A DNA stretch of 64,000 nucleotides from AP-15 sp963750195 (lineage in GTDB: Bacteria; Pseudomonadota; Alphaproteobacteria; ATCC43930; CGMCC-115725), in NCBI GenBank assembly GCA_963750195.1, contig CAVVPS010000006.1:34575-98574 (forward strand). Direction: 5' to 3'. Below the pieces are notes generated by a model. The model was given only the letters and a program-made list of their open reading frames with translations, ran no database searches and had not been told where the DNA came from. Of this stretch, positions 37,001 through 45,580 are shown one piece after another. The position numbers and the translations under genes are program-made. Every line of letters starts with the position of its first letter. Within the stretch, counting starts at the first letter, position 1.

Positions 37001-37763
37001 CCACGCCGATCGACAGGCCTTGGAAGCGCAGGGTGTTGATCCGGCCGAGGCGGCCCAGCGCTCCGGCTACCGCATTTTTGGGTCGACGCCCGGGGGCTAT
37101 GGAGCCGGGCTAGAACATTTGCTCGACGAAGGTGTCTGGGACGACGACGCCGATCTTGCCGAGGCCTGGCTTGGCGTCGGCTGCTATGCCTACGGTGCGG
37201 GCGGCGAGGCCAGCCCGGATCGAGCGATGCTCGAAGCCAGGCTCGCCAGCGCTGACGCCGTGCTGCACAACCAGGACAATCACGAGCATGATTTGCTCGA
37301 CAGCGGCGACTACTTTCAGTTTGAAGGCGGGCTGGCTCTCGTCGTGCGCCAGCTTTCGGGGCGCGCTCCGGCGGTTTATCACAACGACCATTCGCGGCCC
37401 GAGGCGCCGCGCATCCGCACCCTGCGCGAAGAAATCGGGCGGGTCGTCCGCGGCCGGGCCGCGAACCCGCGCTGGATCGTCGGGGTAATGCGCCACGGCT
37501 ATAAGGGCGCGGCCGAGATCGCCGCCACCGTCGATTACCTGTTTGCCTTCGCCGCGACCGCGCAGGCGGTCGATGATGCGCATTTTGAGGCGCTATACGA
37601 CGCCTATCTCGCCGACGAGACCGTGCGCGGCTTTATGGCCGAGCACAACCCGGCTGCACTCACCGACACCAGCCGCCGCTTTCTCGAAGCGATCGACCGC
37701 GGGTTGTGGCGTCCGCGCCGCAACAGCGCCCGCCAGGCGCTAACACAATGGGCTGTGCCGTGA
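34034..37763 (+). pseudogene. cobN: Cobaltochelatase subunit CobN, with one apparent frameshift
   Basis: CobN is the large subunit of the aerobic, ATP-dependent cobaltochelatase that inserts cobalt into hydrogenobyrinic acid diamide. The N-terminal part reads through FSFADYSSFFGTLPPSVQG and then meets a stop. The family sequence continues one frame over as RWGPAERDPFF, HLGKHGTLEWLPGK and on to FGSTPGGYGAG and HNQDNHEHDLLDSGDY. Removing one G from the five-G run at 35437-35441 restores a single 1242-residue frame, normal for CobN. All other motifs are intact, so the frameshift may be a base-calling error; if real, the two halves would be separate polypeptides. It overlaps cobO by four bases. 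Confidence 0.93.
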
Positions 37764-38383
37764 GCGGTCCGCTTCAGACCGAAGAGGAAGTCAACCGCCT
37801 CCATAACGAGAAAATGGCCAGGCGTAAGGCGGCGCGCGAGCGCATGCTGGCGACCAAGACCGAAGAGCGCGGGCTCCTGATCGTCCATACCGGCACCGGC
37901 AAGGGAAAATCGACCGCCGCCTTCGGCATGGTATTGCGGTGTCTCGGCCACGGCATGCGGGTCGGCATCGTCCAGTTCGTCAAGGGCGTGTGGGGGACCG
38001 GCGAGCGGGTGGCGCTTGAACGCTTCGGCGACCTCGTGACCTGCCGAGCGATGGGCGAGGGCTTTACCTGGGAAACCCAGGACCGGGCCCGTGACATCGC
38101 CGCAGCACGCAATGCCTGGGAAGCCGCAAAGGCGATGGTCGCCGACCCGTCCTACCGGCTGGTATTGCTCGACGAGCTCAACATCGTGCTGCGCTACGAC
38201 TATCTCCCGCTCGCCGAGGTTGTGGCGGCGCTGAGGGCGAAACCGCGCGTGCTGCACGTAGTCGTCACCGGGCGCAATGCCAAGTCCGAGCTGATCGAGG
38301 CCGCCGATCTCGTGACTGAGATGACCCTCGTCAAACACCCGTTTCGCAGCGGCGTCAAAGCTCAGCAAGGTATCGAATTCTGA
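37760..38383 (+). CDS. cobO: Cob(I)yrinic acid a,c-diamide adenosyltransferase
   Basis: CobO (CobA/BtuR family) transfers the 5'-deoxyadenosyl group from ATP to the corrin cobalt. The protein has the modified P-loop VHTGTGKGKSTAAFG, VQFVKGVWGTGER, the VLLDELNIVLRYDYL segment and the final KHPFRSGVKAQQGIEF, a hallmark of the family. The start is taken as GTG overlapping the cobN stop (GTGA), which gives MSGPLQTEEE; an ATG four codons earlier (37748) is an alternative. About 207 residues. It is followed directly by cobQ. Confidence 0.94.
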   Translation: MSGPLQTEEEVNRLHNEKMARRKAARERMLATKTEERGLLIVHTGTGKGKSTAAFGMVLRCLGHGMRVGIVQFVKGVWGTGERVALERFGDLVTCRAMGEGFTWETQDRARDIAAARNAWEAAKAMVADPSYRLVLLDELNIVLRYDYLPLAEVVAALRAKPRVLHVVVTGRNAKSELIEAADLVTEMTLVKHPFRSGVKAQQGIEF

Positions 38384-38397
38384 CCGCTCGGGCGCTA

Positions 38398-39915
38398 ATG
38401 CTGCAAGGCGCCGGCTCGGACGTCGGCAAGTCGCTGCTATTGACCGGGATCGCGCGGGCCTTCACCCGGCGCGGGCTCAGTGTGCGCCCGTTCAAGCCCC
38501 AGAACATGGCCAACAACGCCGCGGTGACCGCCGATGGCGGCGAGATCGGACGAGCGCAGGCGTTGCAGGCGCGCGCCTGCGGCGTCGAGCCTTTGGCCGA
38601 CATGAACCCGGTGCTGCTAAAGCCGCAATCGGAGCGCGGCGCGCAGATCGTGCTCGATGGCCGGGTCTGGGGCAACGCCTCGGCCGGGGAGTATCGCCGG
38701 CTTGCGCCGACCTTGCTGCCATTGGTGCTCGCTGCGTTCACGCGGCTCGCCGAGGCGGCCGATCTCGTCCTCGTCGAGGGAGCCGGCAGCCCGGCCGAAA
38801 TCAATCTGCGCGCGGGTGACATCGCCAATATGGGCTTTGCCGAAGCGGCGGACGTGCCGGTCGTGCTGATCGGCGATATCGAGCGTGGCGGCGTGATCGC
38901 GCAACTCATCGGCACCTGGGCACTTTTGTCCGATCGCGAACGGGCGTTGCTCGCCGGCTACATCGTCAACAAATTTCGCGGCGATATCCGACTCTTCGAC
39001 GGCGGCCTTATTGCAATTGGCGAGCGCACGGGGCTGCGCTCATTCGGTACGGTGCCGTTCTTTCCAGCTGCCTCATTCCTGCCAGCAGAAGATTCGCTGG
39101 CACTCCAAGCCTCCATCACAGACCCTCTCCCCCCGCCGGGGGGAGAGGGAAGGGTGAGGAGGGCTGCGCCGCAGCCAGCCGTAGGCGTCACCCGCATTGC
39201 CGTGCCGGTGCTGCCGCGCATCGCCAATTTCGATGATCTCGACCCGCTTCGCGCCGAGCCCGGGGTCGAGCTGGTCATGGTCCAGCCCGGACGGCCGCTG
39301 CCGCGCGACGCAACTATGGTGATTCTACCGGGCTCGAAGGCGACGCTGGCGGACCTCGACTTCCTGCGATGCGAGGGCTGGGACATCGACATCCTCGCTC
39401 ATCGCCGCCACGGCGGGCACATCCTCGGCCTCTGCGGCGGTTATCAGATGCTCGGGCGGTCGATCGCCGATCCGCTGGGCATTGAGGGGCGCGCGGCGAC
39501 CGTGCCGGGGCTCGGGCTGCTCGATGTCGACACGACGCTGGGTGTCGAAAAACGGCTGCAATCCGTGACGGGGTTCGAACTAGCCAGCGGGCTGCCGGTC
39601 AATGGCTACGAGATGCATCTCGGGACAACGACCGGGCCGGGGCTGGAGCGGCCGATGCTGCGACTGGAGGGGCGAAGCGACGGTGCGGTCAGCGCCGATG
39701 GCCTCGTCGCCGGCTGCTATCTGCACCGGCTCTTTGCCGGCGATACGTTCCGCCGCCGCTTTCTCGCCCAGCTCGGCGCCGCCGCCGGCGATTTCGCTTA
39801 TGAGCATCAAGTCGAGGTCACGCTCGACGCTCTGGCCGATCATCTCGAAAGCCACCTCGATCTTTCCGCGCTGCTCGCGGCGGCGCGTCCGCCCGGTGTC
39901 AGGCCAGCAGGCTGA
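38398..39915 (+). CDS. cobQ: Cobyric acid synthase
   Basis: CobQ amidates four carboxylates of adenosylcobyrinic acid a,c-diamide using glutamine and ATP. N-terminal dethiobiotin-synthetase-like domain: GAGSDVGKSLLLTGIARAF, RPFKPQNMANNA. C-terminal type I-like glutaminase domain: ILGLCGGYQMLGR with the nucleophilic cysteine, and NGYEMHLG. Between the two domains lies an extra DPLPPPGGEGRVRRAAPQ, encoded by a palindromic repeat. The first ATG begins at MLQGAGSD, but in-frame codons upstream read TARAL as in homologues, so a CTG at 38380 overlapping the cobO stop may be the true start. The 3' end overlaps convergent cobD by 17 bases. Confidence 0.94.
   Translation: MLQGAGSDVGKSLLLTGIARAFTRRGLSVRPFKPQNMANNAAVTADGGEIGRAQALQARACGVEPLADMNPVLLKPQSERGAQIVLDGRVWGNASAGEYRRLAPTLLPLVLAAFTRLAEAADLVLVEGAGSPAEINLRAGDIANMGFAEAADVPVVLIGDIERGGVIAQLIGTWALLSDRERALLAGYIVNKFRGDIRLFDGGLIAIGERTGLRSFGTVPFFPAASFLPAEDSLALQASITDPLPPPGGEGRVRRAAPQPAVGVTRIAVPVLPRIANFDDLDPLRAEPGVELVMVQPGRPLPRDATMVILPGSKATLADLDFLRCEGWDIDILAHRRHGGHILGLCGGYQMLGRSIADPLGIEGRAATVPGLGLLDVDTTLGVEKRLQSVTGFELASGLPVNGYEMHLGTTTGPGLERPMLRLEGRSDGAVSADGLVAGCYLHRLFAGDTFRRRFLAQLGAAAGDFAYEHQVEVTLDALADHLESHLDLSALLAAARPPGVRPAG
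39123..39149. repeat. GC-rich palindromic repeat, copy inside cobQ
   Basis: A perfect 12-base stem, CCCTCTCCCCCC and GGGGGGAGAGGG, encloses a GCC loop. The flank AAGGGTGAGGAGGGC completes the usual form of this dispersed repeat. It keeps the cobQ frame open and falls in the linker between its two domains. It is related to the copy at 10.5 kb. Confidence 0.8.
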
Positions 39916-40894
39916 GATGGGTGGCGAGCCAGGCGCCCAGTACCAGGCTCCCTTCGATCAGGCAGGCGAGCTTGTAGAGGCTCAGGGCTCGGGCGATATC
40001 CGAGGTCGCCGCGCGCGCCGTGCCGTCGCCGACCCATGGATCGACAACCGCGCCCTCAGGGTAATGCCGTGGTCCCGCCAACGCCAGACCGAGCGCGCCC
40101 GCCATCGCGGCTTCGGGCCAGCCGGCATTCGGCGAGCGAGGCTTGCGGGCGTCGCGCAGCATGATCGCCAACGCCCGGCCGGGTCGGCCCTTTCTAGCAA
40201 ACAGCGCCGCCCCCGTAATCAGCAGCCCGCTGATTCGCGCCGGCGCCAGGTTTGCGAGATCGTCGAAGCGCGCCGCCGCCCAGCCAAAGCTGCGGTAGTG
40301 CTGCGTCTTGTGCCCGATCATGCTGTCGAGCGTGTTGGCCATCTTGTAGGCGAGGAGTCCCGGCAAACCGAGCAGCAGATACCAGAACACCGGCGCCACG
40401 ACGCCGTCACTGAAATTCTCCGCCAGGCTTTCGATCGCGGCCCGGGCGACGCCGTAAGCATCGAGGGTCATCGGGTCGCGTCCGACAATGTGCCGCACCG
40501 CGTCGCGCCCGGCCGACAGTCCGCCCTGATCGAGCGCCCGGGCGACCTCGGCGACATGCTCGAACAGGCTGCGCTGGGCGACGAGCACCGCGATCAGCAG
40601 GATCTCGACTGCCGCGCCGACAAGGCTGGCGCGGCAGGCTTGCTGGATCGCGAGCCCGATTGCTGCGCCCAGACCCACCAGCACAATGACGCTGACGACG
40701 CCACGGAAGCATCGCGACGCCTCGCTGCGGTTCTCCCGGTTGAGCTTGCGGTCGAAGAAGGCGATGGCGCGACCGGCCAGGACGACCGGGTGGGGGACGC
40801 GGCTGAACAGCGCCGACATTTCGCCGAACCATGCATCGATGGCGAGACCGGCGACGAGCAGCAGCAACGGATTGGCGTCAACGGCCGGCATCAT
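39899..40894 (-). CDS. cobD: Adenosylcobinamide-phosphate synthase CobD/CbiB
   Basis: An integral membrane enzyme that attaches aminopropanol (phosphate) to adenosylcobyric acid. The 331-residue protein has LAIDAWFGEMSALFSRVPHPVV at the N-terminus, AIESLAENFSDGVVAPVFWYL, NTLDSMIGHKTQHYRSFGW with AARFDDLANLAPAR, and PNAGWPEAAMAGAL. All are conserved in CobD/CbiB. The start is one of two adjacent ATGs (40894 or 40891). A longer frame begins at a TTG 42 bases upstream. It faces cobQ tail to tail. Confidence 0.94.
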   Translation of the reverse strand: MMPAVDANPLLLLVAGLAIDAWFGEMSALFSRVPHPVVLAGRAIAFFDRKLNRENRSEASRCFRGVVSVIVLVGLGAAIGLAIQQACRASLVGAAVEILLIAVLVAQRSLFEHVAEVARALDQGGLSAGRDAVRHIVGRDPMTLDAYGVARAAIESLAENFSDGVVAPVFWYLLLGLPGLLAYKMANTLDSMIGHKTQHYRSFGWAAARFDDLANLAPARISGLLITGAALFARKGRPGRALAIMLRDARKPRSPNAGWPEAAMAGALGLALAGPRHYPEGAVVDPWVGDGTARAATSDIARALSLYKLACLIEGSLVLGAWLATHLSLLA

Positions 40895-41040
40895 CCCGGC
40901 GACAGTCTCGGTTGCGACCGAGGGAGGGTCAACCAATCACCAGACCCAGCGCGGATTAGCGGATGCGGCAGCGGCGATCCCGAAATGATCGGCCGATGCA
41001 GACCCGCGTAGCCGGAGGATGAGGGACGGCGGGAGACCGA

Positions 41041-41991
41041 ATGTTCGACACCTTTGTCATGGTGGATTGGAGCGCGGCGAATCAGCGGAAGAACGGGCGT
41101 GACAGCATCTGGATCGCCTGGCTGCGGCCGAGCATGGCGAGCGGCCAGCAGAGAATCCGCGGACTAGCCATGAAGCGAAAGCGCTGCTCGCCGATTGGCT
41201 CGATGGCAGCACGGGGGAACGGCGAAAGGGTGCTCGTCGGTTTCGACTTTCCCGCTCGGCTATCCTGCCGGCTTCGCTGCCCGGCTCGGCCTTGCCGGCC
41301 CGCCCTGGCGCGCGGTCTGGGATGAAATCGCAGGCTGATCGAGGACGGACGAGCGCAACAGAAACAACCGCTTCCAAGTCGGCGCCGCGCTAAACCGCCG
41401 CGTCTCCGGGGCGCGGTTTCCGTTCTGGGGCTGCCCGCGGCGCCGGCCGGAACCGTATCTCGCTCCGAAGCATCACCGCCGGCACGATAGCGAAGGGTTG
41501 GCCGAGCGTCGGCTGGTGGATCATCTAGATCCCGAGCGCGCAGCCGTGCTGGAAGCTGTTGGGCACGGATCGGTCGGCGGTCAGGCACTGACCGGCATCC
41601 CGGTGGTGCGCGCGTTGCGCGATGACCCGCGCTGGGCCGGCGACGCAGGTCTGGCCATTCGAAACCGGACTTGGCGTGGCGACGACGCCGGAATCGTCTT
41701 CGCGGAGATTTGGCCATCTTGGTGGGCAGGTCCCGAAGCGAACCGGATGCCGCCAAGGACAAGGCCCAGGTTCGCACCGTCGCCCAATTCCTTGCGGCCC
41801 GCGACCGCGCCGGGGAACTCGCGGCGCTTGTTCACCGGCGCTCCGGGTCTGACGCGGAGCAGCGCCACCGAGTCGAGACCGAGGAAGCCTGGACCCTGGG
41901 TGTGACCGCCGCCCGGCAGCGGCCGATGCAGGTTCAGCGAGCGACAAACATGGTGAGGGACGTGGGAGTGTTGCCGACCATCCCCGCTTGA
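41041..41991 (+). pseudogene. Decayed gene of a conserved cobalamin-island protein (DUF429-like, inferred)
   Basis: Conserved-looking blocks occur in order but in changing frames: MFDTFVMVDWSAA and DSIWIAW; HEAKALLADWLDG; GERVLVGFDFP; GYPAGFAARLGLAGPPW; NNRFQVGAALNRRVSG, PFWGCP and GLAERRLVDHL; VWPFETGL; GIVFAEIWPS; and AKDKAQVRTVAQFLAARD with EEAWTLG. At least eight frame changes and an internal stop (near 41336) are needed to join them. The VDWSA start and VGFDFP block recall RNase H-like DUF429 proteins, which is an inference. Similar unnamed proteins sit beside cobD in other alphaproteobacteria, from memory. The decay is far beyond the single-base breaks elsewhere in the window. Confidence 0.75.
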
Positions 41992-42027
41992 CGGAAATAA
42001 TCATCCAAGATCACCCGGAGAGCCGTT

Positions 42028-42642
42028 GTGCAGCAAGGTCGCGCCGATCAGCGCATTCTGTTCGTATTCCGTCACGGCGAAACCGATTGGAACCGCGAGG
42101 GGCGGCTGCAAGGGCACACCGATACCCCACTCAACGCAACGGGCCTGGCTCAGGCCGAGGCGCTGGCTCTGCGTCTACGAACGCACCGCCTCGACGCCAT
42201 CTTGTCCAGCGATTTGGCGCGGGCGCTGACCACCGCGCAGATCGTCGTCGACGCTCTGGGCGTGCCGTTGGCGACCGATCTCGGTCTGCGCGAGACCAAT
42301 GTCGGCGCCGCCGAAGGGATGATCTGGGCCGACGCCAAAGCCCGCTTTGGCGAGGAGCTGACCGAGCGCTGGTACAGCGACAACGATGTGGCCTTCCCCG
42401 GCGGCGAGACCGGCCTCGCCACCTTGACCCGCGGGCTGGCGGCGTTGCGCCGATTCGCCGTCGCGCACCCTTATCGGCGGATCGGCGTGTCGACCCATGG
42501 CGCGATGGTGCGCCAGTTGGTCAAACACGCGCTGCCGCCGGGCAGCCCGCCGGCCAGGGCGCCCAACACAGCGCTCTTTGTCCTGCATTATGAGCCGGCT
42601 GACGACCGCCTCGTCTCCATTGATGAAAACGAGATCGAGTGA
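42028..42642 (+). CDS. Histidine phosphatase family protein
   Basis: A 204-residue phosphoglycerate-mutase-like phosphatase. The phospho-histidine motif is FRHGETDWNREGRLQGHTD, followed by SSDLARALTTAQIV, and the second catalytic histidine is in GVSTHGAMVRQLV. The RHGE form differs from the RHA of cobC at 31 kb. GGAG lies seven bases before a GTG start. Substrates of such proteins range from sugar phosphates to alpha-ribazole phosphate; a second cobalamin phosphatase is possible from position but unproven. Confidence 0.87.
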   Translation: MQQGRADQRILFVFRHGETDWNREGRLQGHTDTPLNATGLAQAEALALRLRTHRLDAILSSDLARALTTAQIVVDALGVPLATDLGLRETNVGAAEGMIWADAKARFGEELTERWYSDNDVAFPGGETGLATLTRGLAALRRFAVAHPYRRIGVSTHGAMVRQLVKHALPPGSPPARAPNTALFVLHYEPADDRLVSIDENEIE

Positions 42643-42645
42643 TCT

Positions 42646-43551
42646 TCAGAACGGCCGGTCGCCCTTGATCTGCGAGCGGTGCATCAGCCGGCGGCTCGCT
42701 GGGTCGAACTCGTCGCGGCGGTGCATGACGCAGCGATTGTCCCACAGCACGAGATCACCGACCCGCCATTGCTGATACCAGGTTAGCTGCGGCCTGGTCG
42801 CATGCTCCCACAGCGCGTCGAGCAGCTGCTCGCTGTCGTTGAGCGCCAAGCCCTGGATATACGCGTTGCGTCGTCGGCCGAGAAACAACGCCTTCCGCCG
42901 GGTCACCGGATGGGTGCGGACGAGCGGGTGGTCGGTGCCGGGCGCCTGCCGTGGATCGGTCACGTCGGTGTAGCCGCGGCGTAGTTCGCCGGCGCTGTTG
43001 CGGCTCGAATCATGCCGGCACAGGCGGCCCTCGACCCGCCGCCGCAGCTCCTCGGGCAAGGTCTCGTATGCGAGGTACATGTTGGCAAAGCCGGTGTCCC
43101 CACCCGCGGGCGGAACTTCGAGCGCATAGAGCGCGCTGCCGGTCGGCGGCTCCGGATTGTAGGACATGTCGGTGTGCCAGATCGCCTCATAGGCGCCAAG
43201 CGCGCCGATCGCGATGCCGTTCTCGACGATGTTGGAAATGATCGAGATGTAGCGGTGGCCTTCCTCGGCCGAGTTGACGTACCGGTCCTCGCCGCGGATT
43301 TGAACCCGCGAGGCGGCGATAACCGGGGCAAGATCGAGTTCGCCGAACAGCGCGCTGAAGCGCATCAGCTGATCGTCGTCGAGATGCTGGCCACGAAAGC
43401 GCAGCACCAAATGGTCGGACCAAGCCTGGTTGATCGCATCGATTGTCGACGGCGACAGCTCTTGCCCCAGGTCGACGCCGTCGACGTCGGCGCCGAGCGC
43501 CGCACCGGTCGGCCGCACAATCACCGAGCGCCGCTCCAATACCGCTGCCAT
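42646..43551 (-). CDS. TauD/TfdA family 2-oxoglutarate-dependent dioxygenase
   Basis: A 301-residue oxygenase paralogous to the one at 6.6 kb. The metal-binding HxD is in EAIWHTDMSYNPEPPTG and the distal histidine in LVLWDNRCVMHRRDEF, with the 2-oxoglutarate-binding arginine near SRRLMHRSQIKGDRPF. It shares HPLVRTHPVTRRKALF with its paralogue. AAGGAG lies before the ATG (MAAVLERRS). Adjacent on the same strand, 13 bases upstream, is a MaoC-like hydratase, so the pair may act in one degradative pathway. Substrate unknown. Confidence 0.92.
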   Translation of the reverse strand: MAAVLERRSVIVRPTGAALGADVDGVDLGQELSPSTIDAINQAWSDHLVLRFRGQHLDDDQLMRFSALFGELDLAPVIAASRVQIRGEDRYVNSAEEGHRYISIISNIVENGIAIGALGAYEAIWHTDMSYNPEPPTGSALYALEVPPAGGDTGFANMYLAYETLPEELRRRVEGRLCRHDSSRNSAGELRRGYTDVTDPRQAPGTDHPLVRTHPVTRRKALFLGRRRNAYIQGLALNDSEQLLDALWEHATRPQLTWYQQWRVGDLVLWDNRCVMHRRDEFDPASRRLMHRSQIKGDRPF

Positions 43552-43564
43552 CGATCGTGACTCC

Positions 43565-44023
43565 TTATTCGAACTGCATGCTGATGGTTTCGGCGACGAG
43601 AGCCGGGCGCGCCGCACCCTCGACCTCCATCGTGCTTTCCGAGGTGATGCGCACGCCGCCGCCCTCGACCGGTTCGACCGCTTTGATCTTCTGTCGCAGC
43701 CGGACGCGCGAGCCGGCCGGCACTTGCCCGGTAAAGCGCACCCGGTTCGATCCGTAATTGAGGCCGCGCGAGCGCTTCTTGACCCGAAGGAGGGTCGCAG
43801 CCAGCCGCGGCACCAAGGACAGGGTCAGATAGCCGTGGGCGATCGTCTTGCCGCCCGGCATCTCGCGCTTGGCCCGCTCGACATCGACATGGATCCATTG
43901 ATGGTCGCCGGTCGCGTCGGCGAATTTGTCGATAATCGCTTGGTCGACGGTGAACCAGTCGCTGACCCCGATCTCCTTGCCGATATATTGAGCGAGATCG
44001 GCCGGCCGCTCGACCTCTATCAT
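43565..44023 (-). CDS. MaoC family dehydratase (hot-dog fold)
   Basis: A 152-residue hot-dog-fold protein, probably an enoyl-CoA hydratase. The catalytic hydratase-2 motif is FADATGDHQWIHVDVERA with Asp and His positions retained, followed by IAHGYLTLSLVPRL. The C-terminal RVRFTGQVPAGSRVR is also typical. AAAGGGG precedes the ATG (MIEVERPADLAQY); the open frame continues far upstream antisense to another gene and is not coding there. It is divergent from a small membrane protein gene, with a tandem repeat in the gap. Confidence 0.92.
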   Translation of the reverse strand: MIEVERPADLAQYIGKEIGVSDWFTVDQAIIDKFADATGDHQWIHVDVERAKREMPGGKTIAHGYLTLSLVPRLAATLLRVKKRSRGLNYGSNRVRFTGQVPAGSRVRLRQKIKAVEPVEGGGVRITSESTMEVEGAARPALVAETISMQFE

Positions 44024-44071
44024 CCCCTTTCCCTTTCTGGCATTTGCGCTGAGCGTCGATGACGCCGTCTC

Positions 44072-44093
44072 TATAACGCGCTTTATAACGCGC
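44072..44093. repeat. Tandem TATAACGCGC direct repeat in a divergent promoter gap
   Basis: TATAACGCGC occurs at 44072-44081 and again at 44084-44093, spaced one near-helical turn (12 bases) apart. The site lies between the divergent MaoC and small membrane protein starts. A regulator-binding role is possible; TATA-like parts could also belong to promoters. Confidence 0.45.
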
Positions 44094-44128
44094 GCCACTT
44101 TAAGAGCCCGGTCCCGTCGCCGCAACCG

Positions 44129-44413
44129 ATGTACTATACCAAGATCGCTCTGCTGACCTTTGGCGCCGGCCTCGTGCTGGGGCTGACCGTCGTCGTGGTC
44201 GAGATCGATTGGCTCAGCCGCGTCGCCAGCGGTCTGATGGCGCTCGGTCTGATGACAATCCCGATCGGCATGATCGTCGACTGGCGGCTGGCGACGAAGT
44301 CGGCGCGGCGGCCGCCGAAAGCACGCGCCGCGACGCGGGCTCGTCCCAAGGCTGCGCAGCCGAGCCGCAATCCCCGGCCGCGCAAACCCGCTCCACCGAA
44401 GCCGAAGCGATAG
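44129..44413 (+). CDS. Small membrane protein with basic Pro-rich tail
   Basis: A 94-residue protein with two hydrophobic segments (ALLTFGAGLVLGLTVVVVEI and VASGLMALGLMTIPIGMIV) and a C-terminal tail of Arg, Lys, Ala and Pro (RNPRPRKPAPPKPKR) likely to be cytoplasmic. No ribosome site is obvious, but the ATG start is well placed. The tail could contact nucleic acid or lipid head groups; that is speculation. It lies 100 bases before the ketopantoate-reductase-like gene. Confidence 0.55.
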   Translation: MYYTKIALLTFGAGLVLGLTVVVVEIDWLSRVASGLMALGLMTIPIGMIVDWRLATKSARRPPKARAATRARPKAAQPSRNPRPRKPAPPKPKR

Positions 44414-44512
44414 GTCGAAGCGATGGGATGGCGGCAGCGCGGTCACCGTACTAGGATCGCGAGCGGAGCGCGCGGCGCGCTGGGCCGCGAGACTGATGCG
44501 GAGGAAGACGGA

Positions 44513-45580
44513 ATGCCGAAGAACAAGATAGCGATCGTCGGCGCGGGGGCGGTCGGCGGTTATGCCGGCGCCCATATGGTGCAGGCCGGCGAAGACGTCA
44601 CCTACATCGATCCGTGGCCCGAAAACGTCGAAGCCATCCGCAAGGACGGTCTGAGGATCACCCATATTCGTGACGTCGAGCCGTTCACGGTCAAGCCCCG
44701 CGCGCTGCATCTGACCGAGGCGCAGCAACTGAGCAAAGAAGCCCCGATCGACATCGCTTTCGTCTGCATGAAATCCTACGATACCGCCTGGGCCACGACC
44801 ATGATCAAGCAGTACTTGGCGCCCGGCGGCTATATCGTCTCGCTGCAGAATTGCATGAACGAGGAAACCATCGCCGGCATTGTCGGTTGGGGCAAGACAC
44901 TGGGATCGATCGCCAGCTCGATCACCGTTGAGCTTCACGCGCCGGGCCAAGTGCGCCGGGCCGCCGGCAAATCGGGCTCGCGCCATACTGTGTTCCGCGT
45001 CGGCGAGGTGCACGGCCGGATCACCGACCGCGCCAAGGAAGTCTGCCGGCTCGTCAGCTATGCCGACAGTGCGATGGTGACCGAGAATCTGTGGGGCGAG
45101 CGCTGGTCGAAACTCGTCACCAACGTCATGGGCAACGGGTTGTCGGCCTGCACCGGCCTGATCTCTCGCGACATGATCAAGAATGACGCGATCCGGAATT
45201 TCTCGACCCAACTCGGCAGCGAGGCGATCCGCGTCGGCCAGGCGCTCGGCTATATCTTCGACGAAGTCAGCCACATGGACCCGGAAACGATCGCTCGAGC
45301 CGGCGAAGGCGATGCGGCTGCGACCAAGGAAATCGACGAGCATCGCCTCGCCGAAGCCAACCGGGCCGGCGGCGGTGAGCATCGCCCCTCGACCGGTCAG
45401 GACATGTTCAAGGGGCGCCGCACCGAGATCCAGTTTCTGAACGGGTTTATCGTGCGCAAGGGCGAAGAGGTCGGAATTCCCACCCCGACCAACGTTATCC
45501 TGACCGACATCGTCTCCAGGGTCGAAAAGGGCGAGTTGAAGCCCGACCCCAAACACATCGTAGATCTGCGCCTGAACTGA
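44513..45580 (+). CDS. 2-dehydropantoate 2-reductase family protein
   Basis: A 355-residue NADPH-dependent reductase with the N-terminal Rossmann motif IVGAGAVGGYAGAHM, CMKSYDTAWA, LQNCMNEETI, and the C-terminal LWGERWSKLVTNVMGNG carrying the catalytic-type lysine. It is about 45 residues longer than typical PanE, and none of the other pantothenate genes is near, so it may act on another 2-oxo acid. GGAGG lies eight bases before the ATG. Two inverted repeats follow the stop. Confidence 0.86.
   Translation: MPKNKIAIVGAGAVGGYAGAHMVQAGEDVTYIDPWPENVEAIRKDGLRITHIRDVEPFTVKPRALHLTEAQQLSKEAPIDIAFVCMKSYDTAWATTMIKQYLAPGGYIVSLQNCMNEETIAGIVGWGKTLGSIASSITVELHAPGQVRRAAGKSGSRHTVFRVGEVHGRITDRAKEVCRLVSYADSAMVTENLWGERWSKLVTNVMGNGLSACTGLISRDMIKNDAIRNFSTQLGSEAIRVGQALGYIFDEVSHMDPETIARAGEGDAAATKEIDEHRLAEANRAGGGEHRPSTGQDMFKGRRTEIQFLNGFIVRKGEEVGIPTPTNVILTDIVSRVEKGELKPDPKHIVDLRLN

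Noticed and set aside
39602..41011. Plus-strand open frame of about 470 codons across cobQ and cobD
   Set aside because: It is out of frame with cobQ and antisense to cobD, both of which have intact family motifs.
43000..44020. CRISPR or other spaced repeat array
   Set aside because: No regularly spaced direct repeats of suitable length were seen here or elsewhere in the window.
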